From Planctomycetota bacterium (GTDB lineage Bacteria > Planctomycetota > Phycisphaerae > Phycisphaerales > SM1A02): 64,000 nt of DNA. The notes beneath the pieces were generated by a model, which was not told where the DNA came from, searched no databases, and saw nothing but the letters and a program-made list of their open reading frames with translations. Location of the stretch: NCBI GenBank assembly GCA_024230295.1, contig JAAERN010000049.1:62001-126000 (forward strand), read 5' to 3'. The position numbers were made by a program, and so were the translations under genes. The first letter of the stretch is position 1. Each line of letters opens with the position of its first letter. Below are positions 38,116 through 48,758 of the stretch, piece after piece.

Positions 38116-39606
38116 ATGTCGACAGATCTCACCAATAATGAACTGCACAGCCCCACTGGACCACGCACTTGGACGATTGCGATCTGCATCGGCGGATCGC
38201 TGCTCATGGCCTTCGCTCTGTTCTGGGGGGTCTTCGGTTCGCACCATGACGCCCACGCGGAACCATCGCACGCGCCCACTGCCTGGCTCATCGGAACAAT
38301 CCCCTTCATCATGATCCTCGGGGCGATCGCCCTTCTGCCGCTTATTCCCAAGACTGCCGGATGGTGGCACAGCAACCTGAGCCGGTTTCTCGTCGCCATA
38401 CTCTGCGGACTCGGCACGCTGATCTATCTTTGGATTGTGGAAGGCTGGCAGGCAGTTGGGCTGACCCTCGACCACGCCGTGCTGCAGGAATACGTGCCTT
38501 TCATCATCCTGCTCTTCAGCCTCTACGTCATCAGCGGTGGTATTCATATCGGCGGCGACGTCCGGGCGCACCCACTGGTCAACACAGGTTGGCTGGCCGC
38601 GGGAGCCGCCATCGCGAGCTTCATCGGCACGACCGGGGCCAGCATGCTCCTGATCCGGCCGCTGCTCAACACGAATCGGGAACGCACGCACAAAGTGCAT
38701 ACCGTCATCATGTTCATCTTCTTGGTGAGCAATATCGGCGGAACACTGCTGCCGATCGGCGACCCCCCGCTCTTCCTGGGATACCTCGCAGGCGTCCCGT
38801 TCTTCTGGACCATGGGACTGTGGGCACCATGGGCGATCACCTGCATCCTGCTCCTCATCATCTATTACGCGTGGGACTCGATACTCTACAAACGCGAGCC
38901 GGAAGTCGTTCGACTCTTCGACAAAGCGAACGTGCAGCCCCTGCACCTCACTGGCAGTATCAATATCGTCTGGATGCTCGGCGTCGTCGCATGTGTCGCG
39001 TTCATTTCACCCGGAAAGCCCGTGCCGGGAACCACGCTCGAAGCCTTTGACTTCCTTCGTGAACTGACGATGCTCGCGTTCGTGGTCCTCTCACTGGTCA
39101 CGACGGCAAGGCACATCCGTGAGTCGAATCACTTTGATTACGGGGCCATCATCGAAGTCGCGGCCCTGTTCATCGGCATCTTCATCGCCATGCAAGTTCC
39201 CCTCGCCGTACTCAAGGCGCAAGGTGAACAGATGGCGACCATGCTCTCCGAGCCTTGGATGTACTTCTGGATCACCGGCGGCCTCAGTAGCGTGCTCGAC
39301 AATGCGCCGACCTACCTCGTCTTCTTCCATCTCGCCGAAGCAGGCACGCCGATGGAGGCCGAAGGCGCCATAGAACTGCTCGGCGGCGACTGGATCGACG
39401 AGACGCGGCTCGCCTTCATCTCGCTCGGCGCCGTCTTCATGGGCTCGATGACATACATCGGCAATGGCCCAAACTTCATGGTCAAGGCCATCGCCGAACA
39501 AATGGGCGTCGAGATGCCCTCCTTCTTCGGCTATGTCATCCGGTACAGCATTCCTGTACTGCTCCCGGTGTTCATCCTCATCACGATTCTCCTCCTCGCC
39601 TTCTGA
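38116..39606 (+). CDS. Putative sodium:proton antiporter (ArsB/NhaD-like ion transporter)
   Basis: ~12 TM; LVSNIGGTLLPIGDPPLFLGYLAGVPF; DNAPTYLVF. Confidence 0.78.
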   Translation: MSTDLTNNELHSPTGPRTWTIAICIGGSLLMAFALFWGVFGSHHDAHAEPSHAPTAWLIGTIPFIMILGAIALLPLIPKTAGWWHSNLSRFLVAILCGLGTLIYLWIVEGWQAVGLTLDHAVLQEYVPFIILLFSLYVISGGIHIGGDVRAHPLVNTGWLAAGAAIASFIGTTGASMLLIRPLLNTNRERTHKVHTVIMFIFLVSNIGGTLLPIGDPPLFLGYLAGVPFFWTMGLWAPWAITCILLLIIYYAWDSILYKREPEVVRLFDKANVQPLHLTGSINIVWMLGVVACVAFISPGKPVPGTTLEAFDFLRELTMLAFVVLSLVTTARHIRESNHFDYGAIIEVAALFIGIFIAMQVPLAVLKAQGEQMATMLSEPWMYFWITGGLSSVLDNAPTYLVFFHLAEAGTPMEAEGAIELLGGDWIDETRLAFISLGAVFMGSMTYIGNGPNFMVKAIAEQMGVEMPSFFGYVIRYSIPVLLPVFILITILLLAF

Positions 39607-39633
39607 CTTCCATGGGATAGCATGTGCCATCCC

Positions 39634-39834
39634 ATGAAAATCGACATCAACGGCCAACCAATGCATTTGGACGACTCGATCTCGATCGAGCAGTTGCTTG
39701 ACCGACTGGATCGCTCGCCAGGGCCATGCGCTGTAGAACAAAACGGCCACCTTGTCCCATGGAAAGACCGCGGCTCTGTCCAACTGAGCGACGGTGATGC
39801 CATTGAAATCGTCACGCTCGTCGGAGGAGGATGA
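39634..39834 (+). CDS. thiS: Sulfur carrier protein ThiS
   Basis: [25 protein letters not shown]...[14 protein letters not shown]; next to thiG. Confidence 0.9.
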   Translation: MKIDINGQPMHLDDSISIEQLLDRLDRSPGPCAVEQNGHLVPWKDRGSVQLSDGDAIEIVTLVGGG

Positions 39835-40700
39835 CCATGACCACAACGATTACAGAATCGACGATCGAAACTGCCCCACTCAAGATTGGCAGTCATGTGC
39901 TCCGGAGCCGACTTATCGTCGGTACTGGCAAGTACGAAACGTACGAGATTATGCAAGACGCGCTGCTGGCCAGCGGATGCGATGCCGTCACAGTCGCGGT
40001 ACGCCGAGAGCGTCTCGTGGACGCGCAGGGCCGCTCACTGCTCGACTTCCTCGATCTCGGTCGCTACACCGTGCTTCCCAATACTGCCGGATGCTTTGAT
40101 GCTGCCGATGCCGTGCGAGTCGCGCGCCTTGGCCGCGACCTGCTTGAACAACTCGACAACCCCGGCGCGGATTGGGTCAAACTCGAAGTTCTTGGCGACC
40201 GCGCCACCCTGCTGCCAGACCCGGTCGGCACACTTGAGGCCTGCCGAGAACTCGTCGCCGACGGATTCACCGTGCTCTGCTACTCGAGCGATGATCCAAT
40301 CATGGCCTGTAAATTGCGTGATGCCGGAGCAGCGAGCGTCATGCCAGCCGGAAGTCCAATCGGTTCCGGACGAGGCATCGCCAATCCGGAAGCCATCGCC
40401 ATCATCCGGGACATGCTCAAGAGCCCCGAACACGGTGGATCGCCCGACTATCCAATGGTCGTCGACGCCGGCGTCGGAACACCGAGCGATATCACGCTCG
40501 GCATGGAACTCGGCGCCGATGGCGTGCTCCTAAACACCGGGATTGCCCATGCCCAAGACCCGGTCAGAATGGCGCACGCGATGCGGTGCGCCTGTGAAGC
40601 GGGCTATCACGGTGTTCGCGCAGGGCGAATTGGCCGAAAACTGTACGCGACCGCGTCCAGCCCATGGACCGGACTGATCGGAAGCATCCCGGGGGAATAG
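39831..40700 (+). CDS. thiG: Thiazole synthase
   Basis: [66 protein letters not shown]. Confidence 0.96.
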   Translation: MTMTTTITESTIETAPLKIGSHVLRSRLIVGTGKYETYEIMQDALLASGCDAVTVAVRRERLVDAQGRSLLDFLDLGRYTVLPNTAGCFDAADAVRVARLGRDLLEQLDNPGADWVKLEVLGDRATLLPDPVGTLEACRELVADGFTVLCYSSDDPIMACKLRDAGAASVMPAGSPIGSGRGIANPEAIAIIRDMLKSPEHGGSPDYPMVVDAGVGTPSDITLGMELGADGVLLNTGIAHAQDPVRMAHAMRCACEAGYHGVRAGRIGRKLYATASSPWTGLIGSIPGE

Positions 40701-40709
40701 CGTTCACGC

Positions 40710-42104
40710 TCAGTGCGCGACGCGCGTTCCGAGCAGCGGCTCAATATCTGCAACGCGGGCTTCGACATCGGCATCCGTAGCCGCCTCAAGGTTGAGCCGC
40801 AGCAGTGGCTCGGTATTACTCGGCCGGACATTGCACCACCAATCACCAAGATCGACCGTGACGCCGTCCAGGCGGTCGATCTCGGCATTCGGGTAGGCCG
40901 CGGCAAGCCGCTCCATGGCAGCGGCCTTGTCTTCAACCTGGAAGTTGATTTCGCCACTCTGCCGGTATCGCCTGGCGCCTGCGATGATTTCGCTGAGCGG
41001 ACGCCCATCTTCGACCATCGCCGTGCAGACAGATGCGAATGCCATGGCACCCGAGTCGGCGTTAAAGTTCTCGCGGAAGTAGAAGTGACCCGAGAGTTCG
41101 CCACCAAACACCGCATCGTGTTCGGCCATCGCCTGCTTCATGAAGACATGACCGACGCGGCTTCGCAGCGGGTCCCCACCGGCTTCACGAACCAACTCGC
41201 TTGTGCTTCGGCTGCTCCGAAGATCAAAGACGACCGAGCCGCCGCCCGAGGCTCTCAAAAACCGCTGACCAAGCCAGCCTGTCACGAGATCGCAGCCCAC
41301 AATGCCGCCCTGCTCATCAACCACCATGCAGCGGTCAGCATCGCCGTCGAAGCAGATACCCAGCGCGCATCCCTGTTCCGTAGTCGCATCACGCACCTGC
41401 TGCAGGTTTGCCTCAACCAGCGGGTTGGGCTCGTGCACAAACGTCCCGGAACTATTCTCGAAGTTGATCTTCACGATTTCGATGCCCGGAACGTCGTCGA
41501 AAAGTTGCGGCACCATCGTGCCAGCCATTCCGTTGGAAGCATCGACCGCAACCTTGATGGTGGCCTCGCCGGTTTGAAGTTTCGTTCCGAGCATTTCAAA
41601 GACGTGACTTCGGTAGGCCTCCCACAAGTCGATCGTCTCGACGTCAGTGGCAGAGTCGCCCGGATTCTCGACCGCTCGCTCGGCCAGTGACCGGATGTCC
41701 TGAAGACCGGTTTGTTCGCCCACTGGCTTGCCATGCATGCGGCTGATCTTGAACCCGTTGTAGTTCGCCGGATTGTGGCTCGCCGTCGTTTGCACGCCTC
41801 CAATACAGCCCTCGTGATTCACCGCGAAGGGGACAAAGGGCGTATCGACGAGACCGACATCAAGCACGTCCGCGCCGCATGCCCGCATTCCCGCCTGGAG
41901 CGCTGCCACCAAAGCCGGGCTGGTCAATCGCATGTCGTGACCGACAACGATTGTCCGCCGCCGGTGTTCGGCCAGTTGGTCGAGCCCCGGCTGGGCCAGC
42001 AGAAACTCGGCTGTACCACACCCGATCCGGTAGGCCACAGACTCATTCAGCGGATCCGGAACCGTAGCCCGCACGTCATACGCCTTGAATACTTTGCTCA
42101 GCAT
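40710..42104 (-). CDS. Phosphomannomutase/phosphoglucomutase family
   Basis: VFKAYDVRATVPD; TASHNPANYNGFKI; GICFDGDADRCMVVDEQG. Confidence 0.93.
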   Translation of the reverse strand: MLSKVFKAYDVRATVPDPLNESVAYRIGCGTAEFLLAQPGLDQLAEHRRRTIVVGHDMRLTSPALVAALQAGMRACGADVLDVGLVDTPFVPFAVNHEGCIGGVQTTASHNPANYNGFKISRMHGKPVGEQTGLQDIRSLAERAVENPGDSATDVETIDLWEAYRSHVFEMLGTKLQTGEATIKVAVDASNGMAGTMVPQLFDDVPGIEIVKINFENSSGTFVHEPNPLVEANLQQVRDATTEQGCALGICFDGDADRCMVVDEQGGIVGCDLVTGWLGQRFLRASGGGSVVFDLRSSRSTSELVREAGGDPLRSRVGHVFMKQAMAEHDAVFGGELSGHFYFRENFNADSGAMAFASVCTAMVEDGRPLSEIIAGARRYRQSGEINFQVEDKAAAMERLAAAYPNAEIDRLDGVTVDLGDWWCNVRPSNTEPLLRLNLEAATDADVEARVADIEPLLGTRVAH

Positions 42105-42135
42105 GATCGGCATGGTACCGATCGTGGCGATGTTC

Positions 42136-44112
42136 TTATTCGGCAGCCAGATCTTCGACCCGAATGCCTTCGGGCAGCACGCGGGTGAACTCGCGGCCGT
42201 ACGGTTTTCGAACAACACGCGAGTCGAGAATCGCGACAAGACCCGTGTCTTGGCTGGACCGAATCAGTCTGCCAATGCCCTGCCTGAACCGGCGCACAGC
42301 CCGAGGAAGGCTCTCGTCGCGAAACGGCGATCCTCCCGCAGCTCTTACCGCTTCGCACCGCGCCTCAACAATGGGCCGGTCGGGTGGATCAAAGGGCAGT
42401 CGTGTGATGATCACGTTTCGAAGCGAGGCGCCGGGAACATCGACACCCTGCCAGAAACTCGCCGTACCGACGAGCACACCACCCTCTCGCTGGCGGAACC
42501 GCTCAACCAGGCCGCCTGGCGTTCCGTCGCGGCCTTGGACCAGAACCTCTCCGCCAGCCTCTCGAAGCCTGGCCTCACCTCGCTTGGCGATGGCATTGAC
42601 GATACGAAAACTTGTGCACAGCACCAGTGCATCTCCGTGTGTCCGCTCGACGAGCCGTACGACCCTGTCAATGAGCGCATCGATGTACCGCGGATCCGAC
42701 GGCTCGGGCATCGCCGAGTCGATGACCAGCCGCATCTGCGAGGCGAGATCAAATGGACTTCCCTCCTGCAGTGAATCGGCCTGCTCGCACCCAAGCCGAG
42801 TTGCAATGTGACCAAATCCCTGCGGTGGGCTCGCAAGCGTAGCGCTTGTCAGCACAATGCCCTTGCCTCCTCTGAAGAGCGCATCTCGAAGGACCGGCGC
42901 CACGTCGATCACCGTGCACTTCAAGACCGGACGTGGAGAACGGCCCTCAGCCGAATCGATCCCGTCGAGGTAATAAACCGCGCCGGGAACATCCTGAGCC
43001 AGCAAGCGGCGTGTTCCAGTCGCCATGCCACCTGCCCGCGCCGCCCAGGATCCCAACTCGGCTCGCTCCTCGTCGTCCTCGCATTCGCTCCGCGCCGCTG
43101 CAATGGCCTCGGCAAGTGACTCCAATGGTTCCGAAAGAAGATCTTCGACCGGATGAGCCTTCCGAATACGTCCACCCGGAACGCCAACGCTTGACTGCCA
43201 CTCCAGTAGTGAGTCAAAGAACCGCCGTGCAGCCGCCCGTGTTTCACGCACGTGGACGATGCAGCGAGCAATTGCCCCATCGCCGTCTTGACTGGCCAAC
43301 CACCCTCGCCTCTCGTCCGCGCTGAAGAGCGCGTTGAGAAGCCGCTCCACGGCCGTCTCCGAGACCTGCATACCGAAATGATCTGCTGCCACATCCTCCA
43401 CGGCGTGTGCCTCGTCCAATACCACATGGTCGTGCTCTGGCAACAACGCAGCCCCTCCGACCCGCAGGGCCAGATCCGAGAAGAAGAGCGCGTGGTTGCA
43501 CACGAGCAGATTGCCCTGCTGCATTCGAGCGCGGTCTTGCTGGTAGAAACACGCCTCATACCGAGGACACTTGGACCCTAGACAATTGTTCGCGTCACTC
43601 TGCACATGCTCCCACACGCCCCCGCGGGGCAGTTGCGGAAGCGTCGCGCGAGTCCCGTCATCCGTTTCACGTGCCCATGCGTGGATGATGTCGAGTGTGG
43701 CTCCGGACGCCGCATCCATTCCAGCCCTCCGACGCCGCATCGCCAGTTCAAGCCTGCGGAGACTGAGGTAATTGCCCCGTCCTTTCACAAGCACCGGCTT
43801 GACGTTGCCGGCGGTCAGCGGCAGGAGCAATGGAATGTCCTTGTTGAGGAGCTGCTCCTGCAATGCAATCGTGTGGGTTGATACGACTATGCGTTCGCCC
43901 TGCGTTTCCACACGATCCATCGCGGCAAGCAAGTACGCAAACGACTTTCCGACCCCGGTCCCGGCTTCGGCGAGCAGCACATGACGCTCATCGAATGCCG
44001 TGGCGATCGCGTGGGCGAGCCGAACCTGTTCCTCGCGAACTTCGAATCCCGGAAGCACTTCGGCGAGCCGATCACCTCGCGAGAGAAACTCGACGAGTTC
44101 ACCGCTGGTCAC
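42136..44112 (-). CDS. dinG: DinG/XPD-like ATP-dependent helicase
   Basis: LLAEAGTGVGKSFAYLLA; CLGSKCPRYEACF...VCNHALF Fe-S cysteines; VLDEAHAVED (DEAH). Confidence 0.92.
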   Translation of the reverse strand: MTSGELVEFLSRGDRLAEVLPGFEVREEQVRLAHAIATAFDERHVLLAEAGTGVGKSFAYLLAAMDRVETQGERIVVSTHTIALQEQLLNKDIPLLLPLTAGNVKPVLVKGRGNYLSLRRLELAMRRRRAGMDAASGATLDIIHAWARETDDGTRATLPQLPRGGVWEHVQSDANNCLGSKCPRYEACFYQQDRARMQQGNLLVCNHALFFSDLALRVGGAALLPEHDHVVLDEAHAVEDVAADHFGMQVSETAVERLLNALFSADERRGWLASQDGDGAIARCIVHVRETRAAARRFFDSLLEWQSSVGVPGGRIRKAHPVEDLLSEPLESLAEAIAAARSECEDDEERAELGSWAARAGGMATGTRRLLAQDVPGAVYYLDGIDSAEGRSPRPVLKCTVIDVAPVLRDALFRGGKGIVLTSATLASPPQGFGHIATRLGCEQADSLQEGSPFDLASQMRLVIDSAMPEPSDPRYIDALIDRVVRLVERTHGDALVLCTSFRIVNAIAKRGEARLREAGGEVLVQGRDGTPGGLVERFRQREGGVLVGTASFWQGVDVPGASLRNVIITRLPFDPPDRPIVEARCEAVRAAGGSPFRDESLPRAVRRFRQGIGRLIRSSQDTGLVAILDSRVVRKPYGREFTRVLPEGIRVEDLAAE

Positions 44113-44824
44113 GGGGTACTCCTCCAATCGGCGCCCGAGCGGGTTCACCGGGTCGCCTTGGATACATTCGTGGCATCGGCCCCGTACGGCGTATGGCCAC
44201 GATGGTCCCTGTAGGAGTACGGTGCGTGAGTTCGACCGTTCCACCGAGCGTCTTGAGCGCCTTGCGGGAAGCCTCTATCTCCTCTGCCGCACGCTGCCCC
44301 TTGATCGCAAGCAGGACCCCGCCATCGACGAGCAGTGGCAAGGCGAGTTCCAGAAGGACCGGCAGGCCCCCGACGGCTCTCGCGGTAACGACATCCCACG
44401 CGCCGCGGCCACCTCCGTCGGGAGTCCCGAGCGACTCTGCTCGCTCAGCGAGAACCGTGACATGTTCCAACCCAAGTTCGGTTGCAGTCTCCGAGAGATA
44501 GTGCGCTTTCTTGCCCGTCGCCTCCAAGAGCGTGATGGGGAGTTCCGACATCGTGACAGCAAGGGGTATTCCAGGCAGACCACCACCAGAACCAATGTCG
44601 ATGAGATTGGTCGCGCCCGCGGCCTCGATGAACGGCATGAGCGTCAGGCTGTCAAGAATATGTCGATTCCACGCCTCTTCACGCTCAACAATGCGAGTGA
44701 GGTTCATCCGCTGATTCGCGGAGTGCAGCAGATCAAGGAATCGGCCAAGCCGATCGATGTCCTGACTCGTCAGTTCCAGCTCAAACGGCGCGGCAAGTTC
44801 CCGCACCTTCGCAACCTCATCCAT
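44099..44824 (-). CDS. rsmG: 16S rRNA m7G527 methyltransferase
   Basis: MNLTRIVEREEAWNRHILDSLTLMPFI; NLIDIGSGGGLPGIPLAV. Confidence 0.93.
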   Translation of the reverse strand: MDEVAKVRELAAPFELELTSQDIDRLGRFLDLLHSANQRMNLTRIVEREEAWNRHILDSLTLMPFIEAAGATNLIDIGSGGGLPGIPLAVTMSELPITLLEATGKKAHYLSETATELGLEHVTVLAERAESLGTPDGGGRGAWDVVTARAVGGLPVLLELALPLLVDGGVLLAIKGQRAAEEIEASRKALKTLGGTVELTHRTPTGTIVAIRRTGPMPRMYPRRPGEPARAPIGGVPRDQR

Positions 44825-46034
44825 GCACATCATCCTCGGGACCGAATTCAAATGCCTCTCGCCACAAACGGCTCGGCGGCCTTAACCCGACATTGAGAAG
44901 CAGGCCGATGAGCAACCATACCGCCACGAGACTCGACCCACCGGCACTGACAAATGGAAGTGTCATGCCAGTAATCGGCATCACACCGATTGTCATCCCG
45001 GTGTTGACCACCATCTGAGCGACCAGAAGCGTCGTCGCGCCGACAGCGACAAGCCTCCCAAATGCCTCCCGGCACTGCCCGGCAACCAACAATCCACCGA
45101 GTGCCATCAGGCCAAAAAGACCCCACGTCACGACAGCACCAACCAGCCCCCATCTCGCCACGATGACCGCGAACACCATGTCATTGTGTTCTTCAGGGAG
45201 ATGATTCCAGTGCACAAGTCTCGAGGCCTGCTCGCGGCCGTAACCGGTCAATCCACCAGCTCCCACAAGCGTCATGGCCCGCTGCCCCTGATATCCGATG
45301 TCATCGACAAAGGTGGTATCGCCTTGAATCTGCGCCCACATGGCCATGATCCGGTCTCGCTGGTGGGGGCGAAGAAGCGGCGTCATGGCCCCTGCTCCAG
45401 CAAGACCGAGCAGCCCCACAATGCAGAGGTCACGAATTCTCGCCCCCGCAGCAATCAACATGGCGATGGCGGTCGGTAGGAACAGCAGCGCGGTCCCCAA
45501 GTCCGGCTCAAGAAGCACCAGCCCCATCGGAATCAGCGCAATCACCAGTGGTGGCAGGAGCCCACGAAGCCGCCGGTGATTTCGGCGAAATCGCAGCCAT
45601 GTAGCAATCGCAAGTACAACGGCCACCTTGGCGAGTTCCGAAGGCTGAAAGTCCATCACAATCACGTTGATCCACCGCCGCGCACCGTTTCGGGGGCGGA
45701 CGATCGCCTCGGGAACACCGGGCACGAGCAGAAACACCAGCAGTAGAACCACACCGACCAAGAGCGGCCAACTGACCCACTGCAGAAATCGGTGTGAGGG
45801 CCAGGTCACCAACGCGGCTGCGAGCAATCCAATAGCGAGGATGGCACTCTGCTTGGGAACCAGTTCCGGTCTGGTGGTCCCGATCGCCGCTAGGCCGATC
45901 ACTGTCAGCATGAGCGCGGCCACAACACAGAGCCATGCGGGCGTCGTCCAGTGCACGCGATCAACCCACGTGCGCCGCGTCGTTCGGCGGAGCGATCCCC
46001 CTGGGCGAACCAATCCGTGTCCACTCCGGCTCAT
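44817..46034 (-). CDS. rodA: RodA/FtsW/SpoVE-family SEDS protein
   Basis: SEDS topology; NGARRWINVIVMDFQPSELAKVAVVLAIATWL; PEEHNDMVFAVI; MPITGMTLPFVSAGGSSL. Confidence 0.93.
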   Translation of the reverse strand: MSRSGHGLVRPGGSLRRTTRRTWVDRVHWTTPAWLCVVAALMLTVIGLAAIGTTRPELVPKQSAILAIGLLAAALVTWPSHRFLQWVSWPLLVGVVLLLVFLLVPGVPEAIVRPRNGARRWINVIVMDFQPSELAKVAVVLAIATWLRFRRNHRRLRGLLPPLVIALIPMGLVLLEPDLGTALLFLPTAIAMLIAAGARIRDLCIVGLLGLAGAGAMTPLLRPHQRDRIMAMWAQIQGDTTFVDDIGYQGQRAMTLVGAGGLTGYGREQASRLVHWNHLPEEHNDMVFAVIVARWGLVGAVVTWGLFGLMALGGLLVAGQCREAFGRLVAVGATTLLVAQMVVNTGMTIGVMPITGMTLPFVSAGGSSLVAVWLLIGLLLNVGLRPPSRLWREAFEFGPEDDVHG

Positions 46035-48295
46035 GGGGCGCCTCCACCGAGAAGTCCCTCGGCCTGCATCGCGCGGATCACTTGATCGGCAATCGGGCCA
46101 GCCACCCGGCCTCCGGACCCGCCATACTCAACGAGCACGGCTAACGCATACCGCCAACTTTCTCCCTCGTCCCCCAGCAATGTCACAACCCACGAATGTT
46201 CAAGGCCAGTCACGCGTTCACCTCGTTCGATAACGCCACTGCCATCAACATCTCGCTTCCATGGCGGCGCTTGCGCAGTTCCCGTCTTTGCAGCAATCCG
46301 CACACCGCCAACACGAAAGACAGGCTCTCTGCCCGTCGGCAGATTGAGATGATTGGCAGTTCCCCACGACTTGGCCACGACATCTTCAAGGCCATCGATC
46401 GCCAATGCGGCCACCGAGGGCGCAATCGGCCGCCCAGCGGGCCGATGAACTGGCACGTAGCCCTTCACGATGGTCGGCGGAACACGGCGGCCGTGGCGAG
46501 CAAGTGTCGCATACGCATCCGCAGCGTGCAGCGGCGTCCATGTCGATCGACCTTGCCCGATGGCAAGCATGATGCTCTCGAATGTGGCTTCGCCGGCCTG
46601 CTCAAGTGCGGCGATTTCTTCGAGCGAGGGGCGTGTCCCCGCCACCTCCACCGGTGAGTCCGCCCACTCGGGCGTCAATCCAATATCCAGCGGCTCGCCG
46701 AGGCCGAACGAACCCAGCCAGTCGGACAGCCTCCCTGCTCCGAGCCGGTCACCAAGTTCATAGAACCAACTGTTACACGATCGGGCGACCGCCTCGACTG
46801 CGCCCAACGGCCCATGCGTCGCCATGCCGTACTTGGGACGGTAGATCCAACACCTCGCAATGCCAGGGCTGTTCTCGAAGTGATGCCCGTTGCAGGTCAA
46901 GATGGAATCGGGCTCGATCACGCCTTCGGTCAGCGCAGCAGCAAGAACCAATGGTTTCACAATCGACCCAGGCGGCGCAACAACCTGAACGCCTCGAATG
47001 AGCCACGGCTGCAAGGCCGCGGCAGCAGCTGGGCTGATGCCATTCAAAGTAGCAGGGAAAGGCGTTGATGCCATCGCAAGAATCTCACCGGAGTCGATGT
47101 CCAGCACCACGACGCTTGCAGGAAGTTCTGTACCGACGGGAAGCGCATCGTTCGAGTGATACGGCTGAACGCGAGTCAGGCCGACCGACGGATCGAGAAT
47201 GGCTTCGATGCGGGCTTGCAGCAACGTGTCAATTGTGAGAGCCACATCCCCACCGCCGATCGGCTGCTCCCTTGTCTGCTCCCCCTCATCTCGATTGCGG
47301 ATCACCAGACCAACTTCGCCCCGGAGACGGTCCTCGAATGCTCGCTCGATACCTCGCGTGCCAACAACATCATCGACTCGATATCCACCACGATCGATTG
47401 TCCCGGACTGCGCGTCCTTGAATGGTCGGCGGGCGACATCCTCCTCCCAGACCCCAGTTCGGACATCGCCGACAATGGCATCGGCAACGGCTGGAAGCGG
47501 GACCGAGCGAAATCCGGCGTTTCTCAGCGGGCCGGGGAGTGTCTGCAGATCAATGTCAACTGAATAACCATCCGTGGCGCGACCACGAACCCGCGAGTAG
47601 TTCAGATCCACCAGGTCCGGATGCTCCGCCGCGAATGCTTCCAGCCCCGAGGCAGGAGCATCGAGAAGATCTGGAATGATGACGTGCGATTGGGCTTGTT
47701 CACGAATTGGGCGCGGAACAAAGTCGGGTCCGCCGCTGGCGCCGAACCGGGCTTCGTGGCGACGCCGCTGCTGCTCCCAAACAACGGCCGCCATTCGCTG
47801 AACACTCCCCCGAATCTCGTTGAGTTCGCTATTGAGTTCCTCCCGGGAAACGTGAGCAGTTGCAGCCACCTCAGCCCAGAGCGATTCAAGAATGGCATCC
47901 CACGGTTGACGCGCTGCAGCGATGGCTCCCGCGCGGACTTCCGGCGAGGCCATCGACCATGCGTCACGCCCCATGGCTCGCCGAGCAGCACGAACCGCTC
48001 GGTCCTCAGCCCATTGCCCCGTAATAGCATCGAACGCAACCCGCACCTCCCACCGAGGCTCGTCTCTAACAAGCACATCGCCATCGCGATCGAGGATCGA
48101 TCCCCGCCAGGTTGGCAGCCATGTCCGCTGTTGGAGCCGCGATTCGGCCACCGCACGATGCCCGGCACCCTGCACCAGCGTGAGCCGAACGGCCTGTACC
48201 AACAATGCGAGCGTCACGACACAGACCGCTGCCGCGATCAATCGCAGGCGGCGGTGATACATGACGGGTGCCTTGCGGCGGGTAGCAGTGGACAT
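46031..48295 (-). CDS. mrdA: Penicillin-binding protein 2 (peptidoglycan D,D-transpeptidase)
   Basis: TWRGSILDRDGDVLV; PPGSIVKP (SxxK), SCN, AAKTGTAQ (KTG); ATGA overlap with rodA. Confidence 0.93.
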   Translation of the reverse strand: MSTATRRKAPVMYHRRLRLIAAAVCVVTLALLVQAVRLTLVQGAGHRAVAESRLQQRTWLPTWRGSILDRDGDVLVRDEPRWEVRVAFDAITGQWAEDRAVRAARRAMGRDAWSMASPEVRAGAIAAARQPWDAILESLWAEVAATAHVSREELNSELNEIRGSVQRMAAVVWEQQRRRHEARFGASGGPDFVPRPIREQAQSHVIIPDLLDAPASGLEAFAAEHPDLVDLNYSRVRGRATDGYSVDIDLQTLPGPLRNAGFRSVPLPAVADAIVGDVRTGVWEEDVARRPFKDAQSGTIDRGGYRVDDVVGTRGIERAFEDRLRGEVGLVIRNRDEGEQTREQPIGGGDVALTIDTLLQARIEAILDPSVGLTRVQPYHSNDALPVGTELPASVVVLDIDSGEILAMASTPFPATLNGISPAAAAALQPWLIRGVQVVAPPGSIVKPLVLAAALTEGVIEPDSILTCNGHHFENSPGIARCWIYRPKYGMATHGPLGAVEAVARSCNSWFYELGDRLGAGRLSDWLGSFGLGEPLDIGLTPEWADSPVEVAGTRPSLEEIAALEQAGEATFESIMLAIGQGRSTWTPLHAADAYATLARHGRRVPPTIVKGYVPVHRPAGRPIAPSVAALAIDGLEDVVAKSWGTANHLNLPTGREPVFRVGGVRIAAKTGTAQAPPWKRDVDGSGVIERGERVTGLEHSWVVTLLGDEGESWRYALAVLVEYGGSGGRVAGPIADQVIRAMQAEGLLGGGAP

Positions 48296-48673
48296 CGGGC
48301 GAATTGGGTTCCAGGCGTACTCAGCTCGGTTCAACTGCAGTCTACGTCTCGGCGATCAACGATGATGGTTCTGCCACCAAGAATCCGATCTTGCGTCCAA
48401 CCCCGGCTGGCTGGTATCCTGCTCCGTCTTCCATCGTGAGGAGCCGTCGGTGAGGGCCTGTAAGGGTCGGCGCCGCACGGGGCACAAGGTCGCGGCTGAC
48501 ATGTGCTCCAGCTCCGGGAAGTCCAGCCGCGGCACGCGTTCCGACGCAATCCGCGCCTTCAATCGTATCGACGCCGCTTCAGGCGTCGATTTCCAGAACG
48601 CGTTCGCGGAGATCGCAGGATCGCCCTATAGGCCAAACGGCCACAGTGAGAATCAGAGGACAATGCTCCCAAG

Positions 48674-48745
48674 TGGCCCGTGGTGTAATCGGTAACACAC
48701 CTGGTTTTGATCCAGGCATTCCAAGTTCAAGTCTTGGCGGGCCAG
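48674..48745 (+). tRNA. tRNA-Gln (anticodon TTG)
   Basis: TGGCCCG acceptor pairs with CGGGCCA; anticodon arm CCTGG-TTTTGAT-CCAGG; T arm CCAAG-TTCAAGT-CTTGG. CCA not encoded. Confidence 0.96.
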
Positions 48746-48758
48746 TTCGATACAGCTC

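Noticed and set aside
39634-39834. ThiS ending in GGG instead of GG
   Set aside because: A third glycine before the terminal GG occurs in known ThiS proteins; not unusual.
42085-42774. Large plus-strand ORFs antisense to dinG, mfd, pilB and others in the ORF track
   Set aside because: High-GC shadow ORFs opposite well-supported genes; no family motifs.
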